Shown here: positions 33,535 to 40,783 of the stretch, piece by piece
Layout: every line of letters begins with the position of its first letter
Position numbering within the stretch: position 1 is the stretch's first letter
Assembly (NCBI RefSeq): GCF_003725535.1
Contig: NZ_RJSF01000044.1
Span: forward strand, 383,361-447,360
DNA length: 64,000 nucleotides
Direction: 5' to 3'
Source: Nocardioides pocheonensis
GTDB taxonomy: Bacteria; Actinomycetota; Actinomycetes; Propionibacteriales; Nocardioidaceae
Translations under genes and position numbers: made by a program
Notes under the pieces: generated by a model
Databases searched by the model: none
Told to the model about the DNA's origin: nothing
What the model saw: the letters and a program-made list of their open reading frames with translations, nothing else

Positions 33535-34370
33535 TCCGCCCGGAAGGCATCCGCCGGGTAGACCCCGAGGATCTTCACGTCGGTGGTGAAGAACGCCAGT
33601 TCCTCCAGCGCGTTCTTGAGACCGGTGTCCTCCGGGTGCCCGTCGACCTCGGCGAGGAACTGGGTGGCCGCGAAGTGGCCGCCGACCATGTAGCTCTCCA
33701 GCTTGGTCATGTTCACGCCGTTCGTCGCGAAGCCGCCGAGCGCCTTGTAGAGCGCCGCCGGGAGGTTGCGGACGTTGAAGATGAAGCTCGTGACCACCGG
33801 GCCCCGGTCGCGGGGGGCCTGCACGAAGTCGCGGCTGAGCACCACGAAGCGCGTGGTGTTGTCGTCCTCGTCCTCGACGTCGCGAGCCAGGATCTGCAGG
33901 CCGTAGATCTCGGCGGCCAGCGGAGGCGCGATCGCCGCCTGTGCGGGGTCGGCGGCCTCGGCAACCTCCCGAGCAGCGCCCGCGGTGTCGCCGGAGATCA
34001 CCGGAACGAGGTCGTGCTCGCGGATGATCCGGCGGCACTGGCCGAGCGCGTGCACGTGGCTGTGCACGGTCCGGATGGTCTCGAGGGTCGCGCCCTCGGT
34101 GGCCATCAGGTGGAACTGGATGCGCAGGAAGTGCTCGCCGATGATGTGCAGCCCGGAGGTCGGCAGGAAGTGGTGGATGTCGGCGACGCGTCCGGCGATC
34201 GAGTTGTCGATCGGGATCATCGCCAGCTCGGCGTCGCCGTTCTCCACCGCCGCGAACACGTCCTCGAAGGACGCGCACGGGACCGCCTCCCAGTCGCCGT
34301 AGTGCTGCTTGCAGACGATGTGGGAGTTCGAGCCGGGCTCACCCTGGTAGGCGATGCGTCGTGCAGTCAC
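33531..34370 (-). CDS. pheA: Prephenate dehydratase
   Basis: 279 residues, a monofunctional enzyme: catalytic domain (about 1-185) with AYQGEPGSNSHIVCK, IPIDNSIAGRVADIHHFL and the catalytic NTTRFVVL, then a C-terminal ACT domain (SFIFNVRNLPAALYKALGGFATNGVNMTKLESYM) that binds Phe for feedback control. Makes phenylpyruvate from prephenate. GTG 34370 is the start. The stop codon shares a CTAG with the stop of the convergent HEAT-repeat gene. Confidence 0.95.
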   Translation of the reverse strand: MTARRIAYQGEPGSNSHIVCKQHYGDWEAVPCASFEDVFAAVENGDAELAMIPIDNSIAGRVADIHHFLPTSGLHIIGEHFLRIQFHLMATEGATLETIRTVHSHVHALGQCRRIIREHDLVPVISGDTAGAAREVAEAADPAQAAIAPPLAAEIYGLQILARDVEDEDDNTTRFVVLSRDFVQAPRDRGPVVTSFIFNVRNLPAALYKALGGFATNGVNMTKLESYMVGGHFAATQFLAEVDGHPEDTGLKNALEELAFFTTDVKILGVYPADAFRAD

Positions 34371-34414
34371 GCGAGCATCTTGGCACTGAACCGAGCGCCC
34401 GGCTCGGGCACGGC

Positions 34415-35077
34415 TCAGCTGGTGGCCCAGCGCTCGCCGAGCTCGGCGTCGGCGGGCGCCGGCGCCGGGAGGGCGGAGGTGGCGCCGGGGCGCAGGGCGT
34501 CGAGCAGCAGGGCCAGGTAGCGACGCCGCAGGGCCGTGGTGCGCTCGACGTCGTCGACCCGGATCGCGCTCAGCTCCTCGAGCAACATCGGCAGGTCGTT
34601 GACCTCGAGGTCCGGGCGGACCGCCTTCGCAGCCTTCGTCTGCTCCACGACCCGCTCGGTGAGGACGTTGGCCTGGGCAGCCAGCTCGCGCAGCTCGGGG
34701 GTCGGGGTGAACGTGCCGGCCAGGTGCACGGTCAGGGAGTGCACGTCGGCCTCGACCATGCCGGTCAGGAAGCCGGCGAACGCCTCCCACGGGTCGAGCC
34801 CCGGCGCGAGCGCGTGCTCGGCCAGCTCCACGTGGCGCCGGAGACCGTCCGCGCAGAGGGTCTGGAGCAGCTCCTCCTTGCTCGGGTAGCGCCGGTAGAG
34901 CGCGCTGATCCCGACCCCGGCCTTGTCGGCCACGGACGAGATCGGCGCCCGGGGGTCGCTCAGGAAGACGTCGCGGGCGGCCGCGCGGATCATCGCGTCG
35001 TTGCGCCGCGCCTGGGCCTGACGTCCGCCGAGCAGGCGCGGCGAGACTCCCGGAGCGGAGGCGGACGCAGCAGCCAT
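34415..35077 (-). CDS. TetR family transcriptional regulator
   Basis: 220 residues. N-terminal HTH: MIRAAARDVFLSDPRAPISSVADKAGVGISALYRRYPSKEELLQTL, a clear TetR_N domain preceded by a short disordered lead. The ligand domain (about 85-205) is unremarkable, so the effector is unknown. A palindrome (35101-35117) lies just upstream of the start and suggests autoregulation. No adjacent target is obvious; pheA follows in the same direction after 44 bp. Confidence 0.9.
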   Translation of the reverse strand: MAAASASAPGVSPRLLGGRQAQARRNDAMIRAAARDVFLSDPRAPISSVADKAGVGISALYRRYPSKEELLQTLCADGLRRHVELAEHALAPGLDPWEAFAGFLTGMVEADVHSLTVHLAGTFTPTPELRELAAQANVLTERVVEQTKAAKAVRPDLEVNDLPMLLEELSAIRVDDVERTTALRRRYLALLLDALRPGATSALPAPAPADAELGERWATS

Positions 35078-35100
35078 GCCTTCGACGATAGCACCGCGAA

Positions 35101-35117
35101 CGGAATGCTCTGTTCCG
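35101..35117. promoter_or_regulatory. Putative TetR autoregulatory operator
   Basis: CGGAA and TTCCG arms around a 7-base centre, reading CGGAACAGAGCATTCCG on the minus strand, 23 bp before the TetR gene start. The GGAACA-GCATTCC style is common for TetR dimer sites in actinobacteria. Confidence 0.5.
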
Positions 35118-35214
35118 CCTTTGTTGCCCCCTGCGCGAGCGGCTTCGGTCGTCGTCGCGTCCGGGCCCGCGCGTCGGGCCGGACGGGCCCGCCCGCGTGC
35201 CTACGCTCCTCTGC

Positions 35215-35634
35215 ATGAACACCGCGGTCTCGGTCCTCGCCCTCCTCGTCGCCCTGGGTGCGCTCGTCGTCGCGCTCGGCACCTGGCGCACGGTGACCGC
35301 GCGGTCGGGGAGCGGCGACGTGGCCGACCTCCCGCAGGACGCGCTCGGCCTGCGGCACGAGGTCGCGGCCCTGCGCGGTGAGGCGGCCACGGCCCTCAAG
35401 CACCTTGCGGTGGTCCGGTACGACGCCTTCGGTGCTGGACTGGACAGAAGCAGCGGCGGCCACCTGTCCTGGTCGCTGGCCCTGCTCGACGACCACGGCG
35501 ACGGCGCCGTGCTGACCTCCATCCACGGCCGCAACGAGGCGCGCGCCTACGCGAAGTCGATCACCGCGTGGCGGTCCGACCAGCCGCTCTCCCCGGAGGA
35601 GGAGGAAGCCGTCGGCCACGCCCGCCGGACGTGA
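35215..35634 (+). CDS. DUF4446 family protein
   Basis: 139 residues. One N-terminal membrane helix (VSVLALLVALGALVVALGTW), a short helical linker, and the DUF4446 core: VVRYDAFGAGLDRSSGGHLSWSLALLDDHGDGAVLTSIHGRNEARAYAKSI, ending LSPEEEEAVGHAR. Function unknown; the family is widespread in Gram-positives. Start ATG 35215 rather than the in-frame start six codons upstream. Confidence 0.85.
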   Translation: MNTAVSVLALLVALGALVVALGTWRTVTARSGSGDVADLPQDALGLRHEVAALRGEAATALKHLAVVRYDAFGAGLDRSSGGHLSWSLALLDDHGDGAVLTSIHGRNEARAYAKSITAWRSDQPLSPEEEEAVGHARRT

Positions 35635-35667
35635 GGGCAGCGCCACGCTGAGCCCGACGTGGCGGTC

Positions 35668-36138
35668 TCAGGCCACCTTCGTGAGCAGGAAGACCGGGAT
35701 CACCCGGTCGGTGCGCTCGGCGTACCTGGCGTAGTTGGGCCAGGTCCGGAGCATGTGCTCCCAGGCGGCAGCGCGCTCGTCGCCGGACAGCTCGCGCGGG
35801 GTGGCGTCGAAGGTGCGCCCGTCGACGGTCACGGTGACCCGCTGGGCGGCGCGCACGTTGAGCACCCAGACGGGAGCCTTCCTCCCGCCGAAGTTGGAGC
35901 CGGCGATCAGGTACCCGTGGTGGTAGGGCACGCACAGGATCGGCGTGGACCGGGCGATCCCCGACTTCCGGCCGAGCACGGTCAGCATCATGCTCGGCAG
36001 CCCGGCGATCCGGAGCAGCGACCACGTGCCCTTGGTCACCCGCTGGATGAACTTGTCGATCGCGGTGATCTGCGGCAGGAACCGCGGCAGCCAGGGGATG
36101 CTGCCGAGCCAGATCGCCACCGGCGTGAGCGCGTTCAT
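35668..36138 (-). CDS. Deazaflavin (F420)-dependent nitroreductase family protein
   Basis: 156 residues. Ddn-like fold: LLRIAGLPSMMLTVLGRKSGIARSTPILCVPYHHGYLIAGSNFGGRKAPVWVLNVRA then VTVDGRTFDATPREL and a C-terminal FLLTKVA. Members use reduced F420 or related cofactors to reduce quinones or nitro compounds. The GRKSG and SNFGG motifs contact the cofactor in the family. Presence of F420 chemistry fits an actinomycete. Confidence 0.87.
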   Translation of the reverse strand: MNALTPVAIWLGSIPWLPRFLPQITAIDKFIQRVTKGTWSLLRIAGLPSMMLTVLGRKSGIARSTPILCVPYHHGYLIAGSNFGGRKAPVWVLNVRAAQRVTVTVDGRTFDATPRELSGDERAAAWEHMLRTWPNYARYAERTDRVIPVFLLTKVA

Positions 36139-36199
36139 CCCGGGGATTGTGCCAGCCGACGGCGTACGACGGCAGCCGGCAGCCGGTCGGGCAACGGTC

Positions 36200-37786
36200 T
36201 CAGCGGGGCACGCGGACCAGCAGCCGGCCGTGGATGCACTCCGCGCGGAGCTCTTTGCCCGGGGCGATCAGGTCGCCGTCGAGCTGGCGCGGGGCGGGCG
36301 CCTGGGTGCGGACGATCACCTCGCGTCCGGTCATCCTCGTGATGGTCTCGTCGGTCCGCTTGTTGCGGGTCAGCACGCGCGCCGCGATCGGCACCCAGGA
36401 GAGGAAGCGGCGGGGGTAGAGCATCACCACGTCGAGCTGGCCGTCGTCGATCGCGGCGTCCGGGATCAGCGGCATGCCGGCCTGCAGGTGGCCGACGTTG
36501 CCGATCACCAGCGTGCGTGCCCGGTGCCGGGTGAAGGGTCCGCCGTCGACCGACACCTCCACCCGGATCGCCGGGAACATCAGCGCCTTCAGCGCGCTCC
36601 ACACGTACGCGAGCCAGCCCACCTTCTGCTTGAAGGTCTCGTTGACGCCTTCCATGATCGCGGCGTCGAAGCCCATGCCCGCCATCACCAGGAAGGTGGC
36701 GTCCTCCATCTCGTCGCCGGTCACCCGGACCATGTCGATCGCCCGGTCCTGGCCGTTGAGGCCGACGTCGACCGCGGCGCGCAGGTAGAGCGGGATCGAG
36801 AGGTTCCGGGCGAGCAGGTTGCCGGTGCCGGCGGGCACGATCCCGACCGGGATGCCGGTCCCGGCCAGCTCCTCGCACACCGCGCGGATGGTGCCGTCGC
36901 CGCCGATCGCGAGCACCAGGTCGGCGCCGGACACGGCCGCCTCGTGGGCCATCTGGTACCCGGTGTCCTCGACGGTCGTCTCCCACCAGCTGACCTGCTG
37001 CCAGCCCGACTCGAGCGCCATCTTCTCGACCATCACCCGGAAGCCCGCCGGGTCGTCGACCTTGACCGGGTTGAGGATCGCTGCGACCCGTCGCTCCGAG
37101 GACGGGATCGCCTCGGGCAGGGGATCCATCACCAGGGCGATCGACCGGGGCTGGGGGTCGTAGACCACGAGGGCGAGCAGCGCGACGGCCGAGCTGAGGA
37201 GGAAGCCGGCCACCACGTCCGACGGCGAGTGCACCCCGAGCAGCACCCGGTCGGCTCCCACGGCCAGCGCGAGGAGGACGGCCAGGACGCCGACGGCACG
37301 GCGCAGCCCTCTCCGACGGATCAGCATCCCGCTGAGGACGATCGCCACCCAGGCGCCGGCCGCGATCGCGGTCGCGTGTCCGGAGGGGAAGCCGAACCCG
37401 CCGATGTCGCTGAGCGGGTGGGCCCAGTGCGGTCGGGGGCGCTGGACGATGTCCTTGACCTCGGGGGACGCCACCCGCGACACGGCCAGCACGATCACGG
37501 CCCAGGCGCCGGCCCGGCGGTAGCCCTTGAGCGCGAGTGCCACCCCCGCCAGCACCCCGACGGCGAGCACGATGTTCGGATGGAACACGGCGGCGACGAC
37601 CTCGGCAGTGCGCTGCACCCAGTGGTGGTCGGAGGTGAAGGCGAAGGGCCGCCGCCCGAGCGTCCGGTCGAGGTCGAGCAGGGGACGCCACTTGCGGTCC
37701 ACCAGCACGGCGAGCGCGACGAACAGCCCGGCGCACAGCAGCGCACAGGCCAGAGCGGTCCAGCGCCCGCGGCGGGTGTCGATCAC
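36200..37786 (-). CDS. PAP2 phosphatase - diacylglycerol kinase fusion
   Basis: 528 residues joining two lipid enzymes. N-terminal PAP2 domain with about five helices and the three acid-phosphatase motifs KDIVQRPRP, PSGHA and DRVLLGVHSPSD. C-terminal lipid kinase domain (from about 235) with RRVAAILNPVKVDD, the ATP loop AIGGDGTIRAVCEELAG and GIVPAGTGNLLARNL. The halves could interconvert phosphatidate and diacylglycerol or act on undecaprenyl lipids; substrate unknown. The GTG lies 8 bp after the histidine kinase gene, so the TCS and this enzyme share an operon. Confidence 0.9.
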   Translation of the reverse strand: MIDTRRGRWTALACALLCAGLFVALAVLVDRKWRPLLDLDRTLGRRPFAFTSDHHWVQRTAEVVAAVFHPNIVLAVGVLAGVALALKGYRRAGAWAVIVLAVSRVASPEVKDIVQRPRPHWAHPLSDIGGFGFPSGHATAIAAGAWVAIVLSGMLIRRRGLRRAVGVLAVLLALAVGADRVLLGVHSPSDVVAGFLLSSAVALLALVVYDPQPRSIALVMDPLPEAIPSSERRVAAILNPVKVDDPAGFRVMVEKMALESGWQQVSWWETTVEDTGYQMAHEAAVSGADLVLAIGGDGTIRAVCEELAGTGIPVGIVPAGTGNLLARNLSIPLYLRAAVDVGLNGQDRAIDMVRVTGDEMEDATFLVMAGMGFDAAIMEGVNETFKQKVGWLAYVWSALKALMFPAIRVEVSVDGGPFTRHRARTLVIGNVGHLQAGMPLIPDAAIDDGQLDVVMLYPRRFLSWVPIAARVLTRNKRTDETITRMTGREVIVRTQAPAPRQLDGDLIAPGKELRAECIHGRLLVRVPR

Positions 37787-37794
37787 GGCGAGGA

Positions 37795-39228
37795 TTATGC
37801 CCCGAGGGTCCCGGGCCCCCTGACGGCGTCGAAGCGGACCGTCATCACCGTCCCGGTCGGGTCGCCGGCTGAGGCGGTCAGGCTCCCGCCCATCCGCTCG
37901 CACAGTCGCTGGGCGATCGAGAGCCCGAGGCCGGTGCCGACGGCACGCTGGGCGGCGTACCGGTCGCGGAGGTAACCGCGCTCGAAGGCGCGCTCGTGGT
38001 CGCCGGGCTCGAGCCCGGGACCCGAGTCCACCACCGACAGCGCGGTGCCGGCGGCGTCCTGGACGGCGCGCAGCTGCACCTCGCCGCCCGACGGCGTCGC
38101 GCGCATCGCGTTCTCCACGAGGCCGTCGAGCAGCTGCCGGACCCGCACCGGGTCGCCCGGGAACGGGGCCGGTCGATCGGGCAGCTCGACCCGGAGCACC
38201 ACGCCCGCGGACGCCGCGGTGGCCTGCCAGGCCGCCGCGGTGCTGGTCAGCAGCTCGGCCGGGTCGACGGTCACCGTCTGGAGCCGGAAGTCGTCGGCCT
38301 CCAGGCGGGCCAGCGCGAGGAGGTCGGCGATGAACTGGTCGAGTCGCCGGGTCTCGGCGGTCAGCGTCTCGCCCACGGTCGTGGTCTGGTCGGGCGCGAC
38401 GGCGCCGTCGCGCAGCGCCTCGGCGTACCCGCGCAGCGCGGTGAGGGGCGTCCGCAGCTCGTGCGAGATCGACAGCAGGAACTCCCGCTGCCGCGCCTCG
38501 CTCGTGGCGAGGGCCCGGTCGAGCGCGGTCAGGGCCCGGCTCATCTCGTCGACCTCGCGCACCGCGGCCGGCGGCGGCTCCGGCAGCCCGCGCTCGCCCG
38601 CCGCGAGCCGGTGCGCGCGGTCGGCGGCGTCCCGCACCCGCGCCGTCGTACGCCGGGCCGACAGCAGCGTGACGACTCCGGCGGCGAGGAGGCCGAGCAG
38701 AAGGGCCAGGCCGAGCCGGCGGAGCAGTGCGCCGGTGGCGGCACCCACGCCGCTGGTCGGCTGCACTCCCACGACCACCGTGCCGCGGCCGGCGAGCGTG
38801 CCGCGCTCGACGGCGCGCGCCTCGACCAGGTACTCGCGGCCGCCGACCCGATGCCGCGTCGAGAGCGTGCCGGTGCGCCGCACCTCGGCGGTGTCGGCGG
38901 GGGTGAGGTAGTCCAGCGCGCTCCCGGCGCCGCCGCCCTCCGCGGTCAGCAGACCGTAGCGCCGGTCGTCCGGCCCCACGGTGGTGCGCTCCTTGCTCAG
39001 CAGCTGGACGCTGAGCCGCGGGGTGCGGGCCAGGGTGTCGACCGCCCGGACCAGCTCGTCGCGCGACTGCGACTGTGCGACACCGCGGACGAGCGGCACG
39101 CCGAGCAGCACGGCGACCAGGGCGACGACGAGCGATCCGGCGAGGGCCGCGGTCACCATGCGTGACGCGAGCGAGCGCGCGTCCGGCGGCGCGGCGTCGC
39201 CCGGGTCGGTGGCTGCCACGGGGCTCAT
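37795..39228 (-). CDS. Sensor histidine kinase
   Basis: 477 residues. TM1 at about 24-46 (MVTAALAGSLVVALVAVLLGVPLV), an extracytoplasmic sensor of about 125 residues, TM2 at about 175-197 (LLRRLGLALLLGLLAAGVVTLL), HAMP, HisKA with FLLSISHELRTPLTALRGYAEAL (His near 254) and HATPase_c with LVENAMRATPSGG, VVDSGPGL and GTGLGLSIAQRL. Signals to the OmpR-type regulator whose gene overlaps its start by 4 bp (ATGA). The ligand is unknown. Confidence 0.93.
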   Translation of the reverse strand: MSPVAATDPGDAAPPDARSLASRMVTAALAGSLVVALVAVLLGVPLVRGVAQSQSRDELVRAVDTLARTPRLSVQLLSKERTTVGPDDRRYGLLTAEGGGAGSALDYLTPADTAEVRRTGTLSTRHRVGGREYLVEARAVERGTLAGRGTVVVGVQPTSGVGAATGALLRRLGLALLLGLLAAGVVTLLSARRTTARVRDAADRAHRLAAGERGLPEPPPAAVREVDEMSRALTALDRALATSEARQREFLLSISHELRTPLTALRGYAEALRDGAVAPDQTTTVGETLTAETRRLDQFIADLLALARLEADDFRLQTVTVDPAELLTSTAAAWQATAASAGVVLRVELPDRPAPFPGDPVRVRQLLDGLVENAMRATPSGGEVQLRAVQDAAGTALSVVDSGPGLEPGDHERAFERGYLRDRYAAQRAVGTGLGLSIAQRLCERMGGSLTASAGDPTGTVMTVRFDAVRGPGTLGA

Positions 39229-39905
39229 GGGGTCGCGGCCGAGTAGCCGACGCCCCGGTGCGTGCGGATCGGGGCGTGCGGCCCGAGCTTCGACCGGAGC
39301 TGGGCCACGTGCACGTCGACGGTCCGGCTGCCGCCGTAGTCCGCGGTCCCCCAGACGGTGGAGAGCAGCTGCTCGCGGCTGAACACCTGCCCGGGTCGGC
39401 GCAGCAGCGCGGCCAGCAGGTCGAACTCGGTGGCCGTCAGGTGCACGTCGTCGCCTGCCATCTGCACCCGGCGGGTCACGGGGTCGAGCCGCAGGGCACC
39501 GAGCTCGATCGCCGACGCCGTCGCCTCGCCGCGTGCACGGCGCAGGATCCCGGCCACCCGCGCGACCAGCTCGCGCGGCGAGAACGGCTTCGTGACGTAG
39601 TCGTCCGCCCCGAGCTCGAGCCCCAGGACGCGGTCGATCTCGTCGTCGCGGGCGGTCACGAAGATCACCGGGGTCCAGTCGTCCTCGGCCCGCATCCGCC
39701 GGCAGATGTCGATGCCGTCGAGGCCGGGCAGGCCGACGTCGAGGATCACGACCGCCGGCCGCAGCCGTCGGATCTGGGCGAGGGCCTGCCCGCCGTCGCG
39801 CTCGACGTGCACGCCGTACCCGGCCTGGGTGAGGTAGAGCCGCTCGACGTCGGCGATCGCGGGCTCGTCCTCGGCGATCAGCACCAGGCCCCGGTCGGCG
39901 TTCAC
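39225..39905 (-). CDS. OmpR-family response regulator
   Basis: 226 residues. Receiver domain: LIAEDEPAIADVERLY, phospho-acceptor Asp in VVILDVGLPGLDG (about residue 56), KPFSPRELVARV. C-terminal winged-helix: LTATEFDLLAALLRRPGQVFSREQLLSTVWG and RTVDVHVAQLRSKL. First gene of the RR-HK-PAP2/DAGK operon; diverges from the exported protein at 40046, a likely target. Confidence 0.94.
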   Translation of the reverse strand: MNADRGLVLIAEDEPAIADVERLYLTQAGYGVHVERDGGQALAQIRRLRPAVVILDVGLPGLDGIDICRRMRAEDDWTPVIFVTARDDEIDRVLGLELGADDYVTKPFSPRELVARVAGILRRARGEATASAIELGALRLDPVTRRVQMAGDDVHLTATEFDLLAALLRRPGQVFSREQLLSTVWGTADYGGSRTVDVHVAQLRSKLGPHAPIRTHRGVGYSAATP

Positions 39906-40045
39906 GTGACCATGAAACCGGACCCCGGCGGGCTCCGGTGGCGAGCGCGCGGATTCTTACGTCCCTCGAACATCGCCCGAACGCTGCCTGCACCCGGCAC
40001 GCCCACGCTGGACACGTCAAGCAGTCGACCCAGAGAGGACGGACC

Positions 40046-40612
40046 ATGAGTCCCTTCACCAGCTTCGTCTCCCGCAAGGTGCTCGGCGCCGTCGCGGCGT
40101 TCGCCGTGTTCGCCGCGTCGCTCGCGGGCTTCCTGCTCGCCCACTCGGTCGCGGCCGGCGCGGCGGCAGGCTCCGGCACCGCGGCGTCGCAGACGGCGGA
40201 GGTCTTCGACGCCGCGCTCGCCGACCCCTCGTCGGCCGGCAGTGGAGCGGTCGCATCGGCGGACCCGGCCGGTCGCGCCAAGCTCCGCGCCGACCTCCGG
40301 GCCGCCTTCAGGCTCCAGGGCGACGCGCGCCGTGCTGCCCTCGCCGAGATCCGGGCGAAGGCCCTCGCCGGCGACTACGGACCGGCGATCCAGCGGCGTG
40401 CGGAGCGCCGCGACATCCGTCACGACCTGCTGTTCAGCCTGCTCCCCGACAACCTCCAGCAGGACCTCCAGGCGTTGCAGGCGGCACCGGCCGACCAGCG
40501 CAAGCAGATGCGCGCCGACATCATGACCAAGGCCCTCGCCGGCGAGTACGGCCCCGACGTGCAGCAAGCCGCCGAGCGGCTCCGGGCCCTGCACCACGCC
40601 ACGACCTCCTGA
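40046..40612 (+). CDS. Exported protein with internal duplication, possible TCS target
   Basis: 188 residues, no family recognised. A basic start and hydrophobic helix (VLGAVAAFAVFAASLAGFLLA) act as signal or anchor, followed by an Ala/Ser-rich linker. The mature part holds two related units: the first AEIRAKALAGDYGPAIQRRAERR and the second ADIMTKALAGEYGPDVQQAAERL, separated by LLFSLLPDNLQQDLQAL. AGAGGACGG precedes the ATG. It diverges from the two-component operon and is closed by a strong terminator, the arrangement of an envelope protein controlled by that system. Confidence 0.7.
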   Translation: MSPFTSFVSRKVLGAVAAFAVFAASLAGFLLAHSVAAGAAAGSGTAASQTAEVFDAALADPSSAGSGAVASADPAGRAKLRADLRAAFRLQGDARRAALAEIRAKALAGDYGPAIQRRAERRDIRHDLLFSLLPDNLQQDLQALQAAPADQRKQMRADIMTKALAGEYGPDVQQAAERLRALHHATTS

Positions 40613-40632
40613 GCGCGTCGGATCCCCCGGTT

Positions 40633-40667
40633 CCTGCCCCCGCCACCTCCCTCCCGGCGGGGGCAGG
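40633..40667. terminator. Strong hairpin terminator
   Basis: CCTGCCCCCGCC / GGCGGGGGCAGG, a perfect 12-bp stem with an 11-base pyrimidine-rich loop, 21 bp after the exported protein gene. Confidence 0.8.
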
Positions 40668-40675
40668 TGGGGGTC

Positions 40676-40713
40676 ATTACAACCTTGTGACAATCGACGT
40701 GAAGATGTAATAC
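40676..40713 (+). promoter_or_regulatory. Promoter and palindromic operator of the AidB-like gene
   Basis: TTGTGA (40685-40690), 17-base spacer, TAATAC (40708-40713): a good housekeeping promoter. It is framed by an inverted repeat, ATTACA (40676-40681) and TGTAAT (40706-40711), so a bound regulator would cover both elements. The AT-rich patch stands out from its surroundings. Confidence 0.6.
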
Positions 40714-40783
40714 TGGGCGGACAGTCGACCCGTGCGGAACCGCGCCGGGGCGGGCTGTCCGGACCGGCGTCGAAGGAGCTCCC

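Noticed and set aside
31744-34278. Apparent 844-residue fusion ending in LarB
   Set aside because: Only the last 235 residues show family similarity; the upstream part runs antisense over the HEAT-repeat gene and out of frame through pheA. The GTG at 32451 gives normal LarB.
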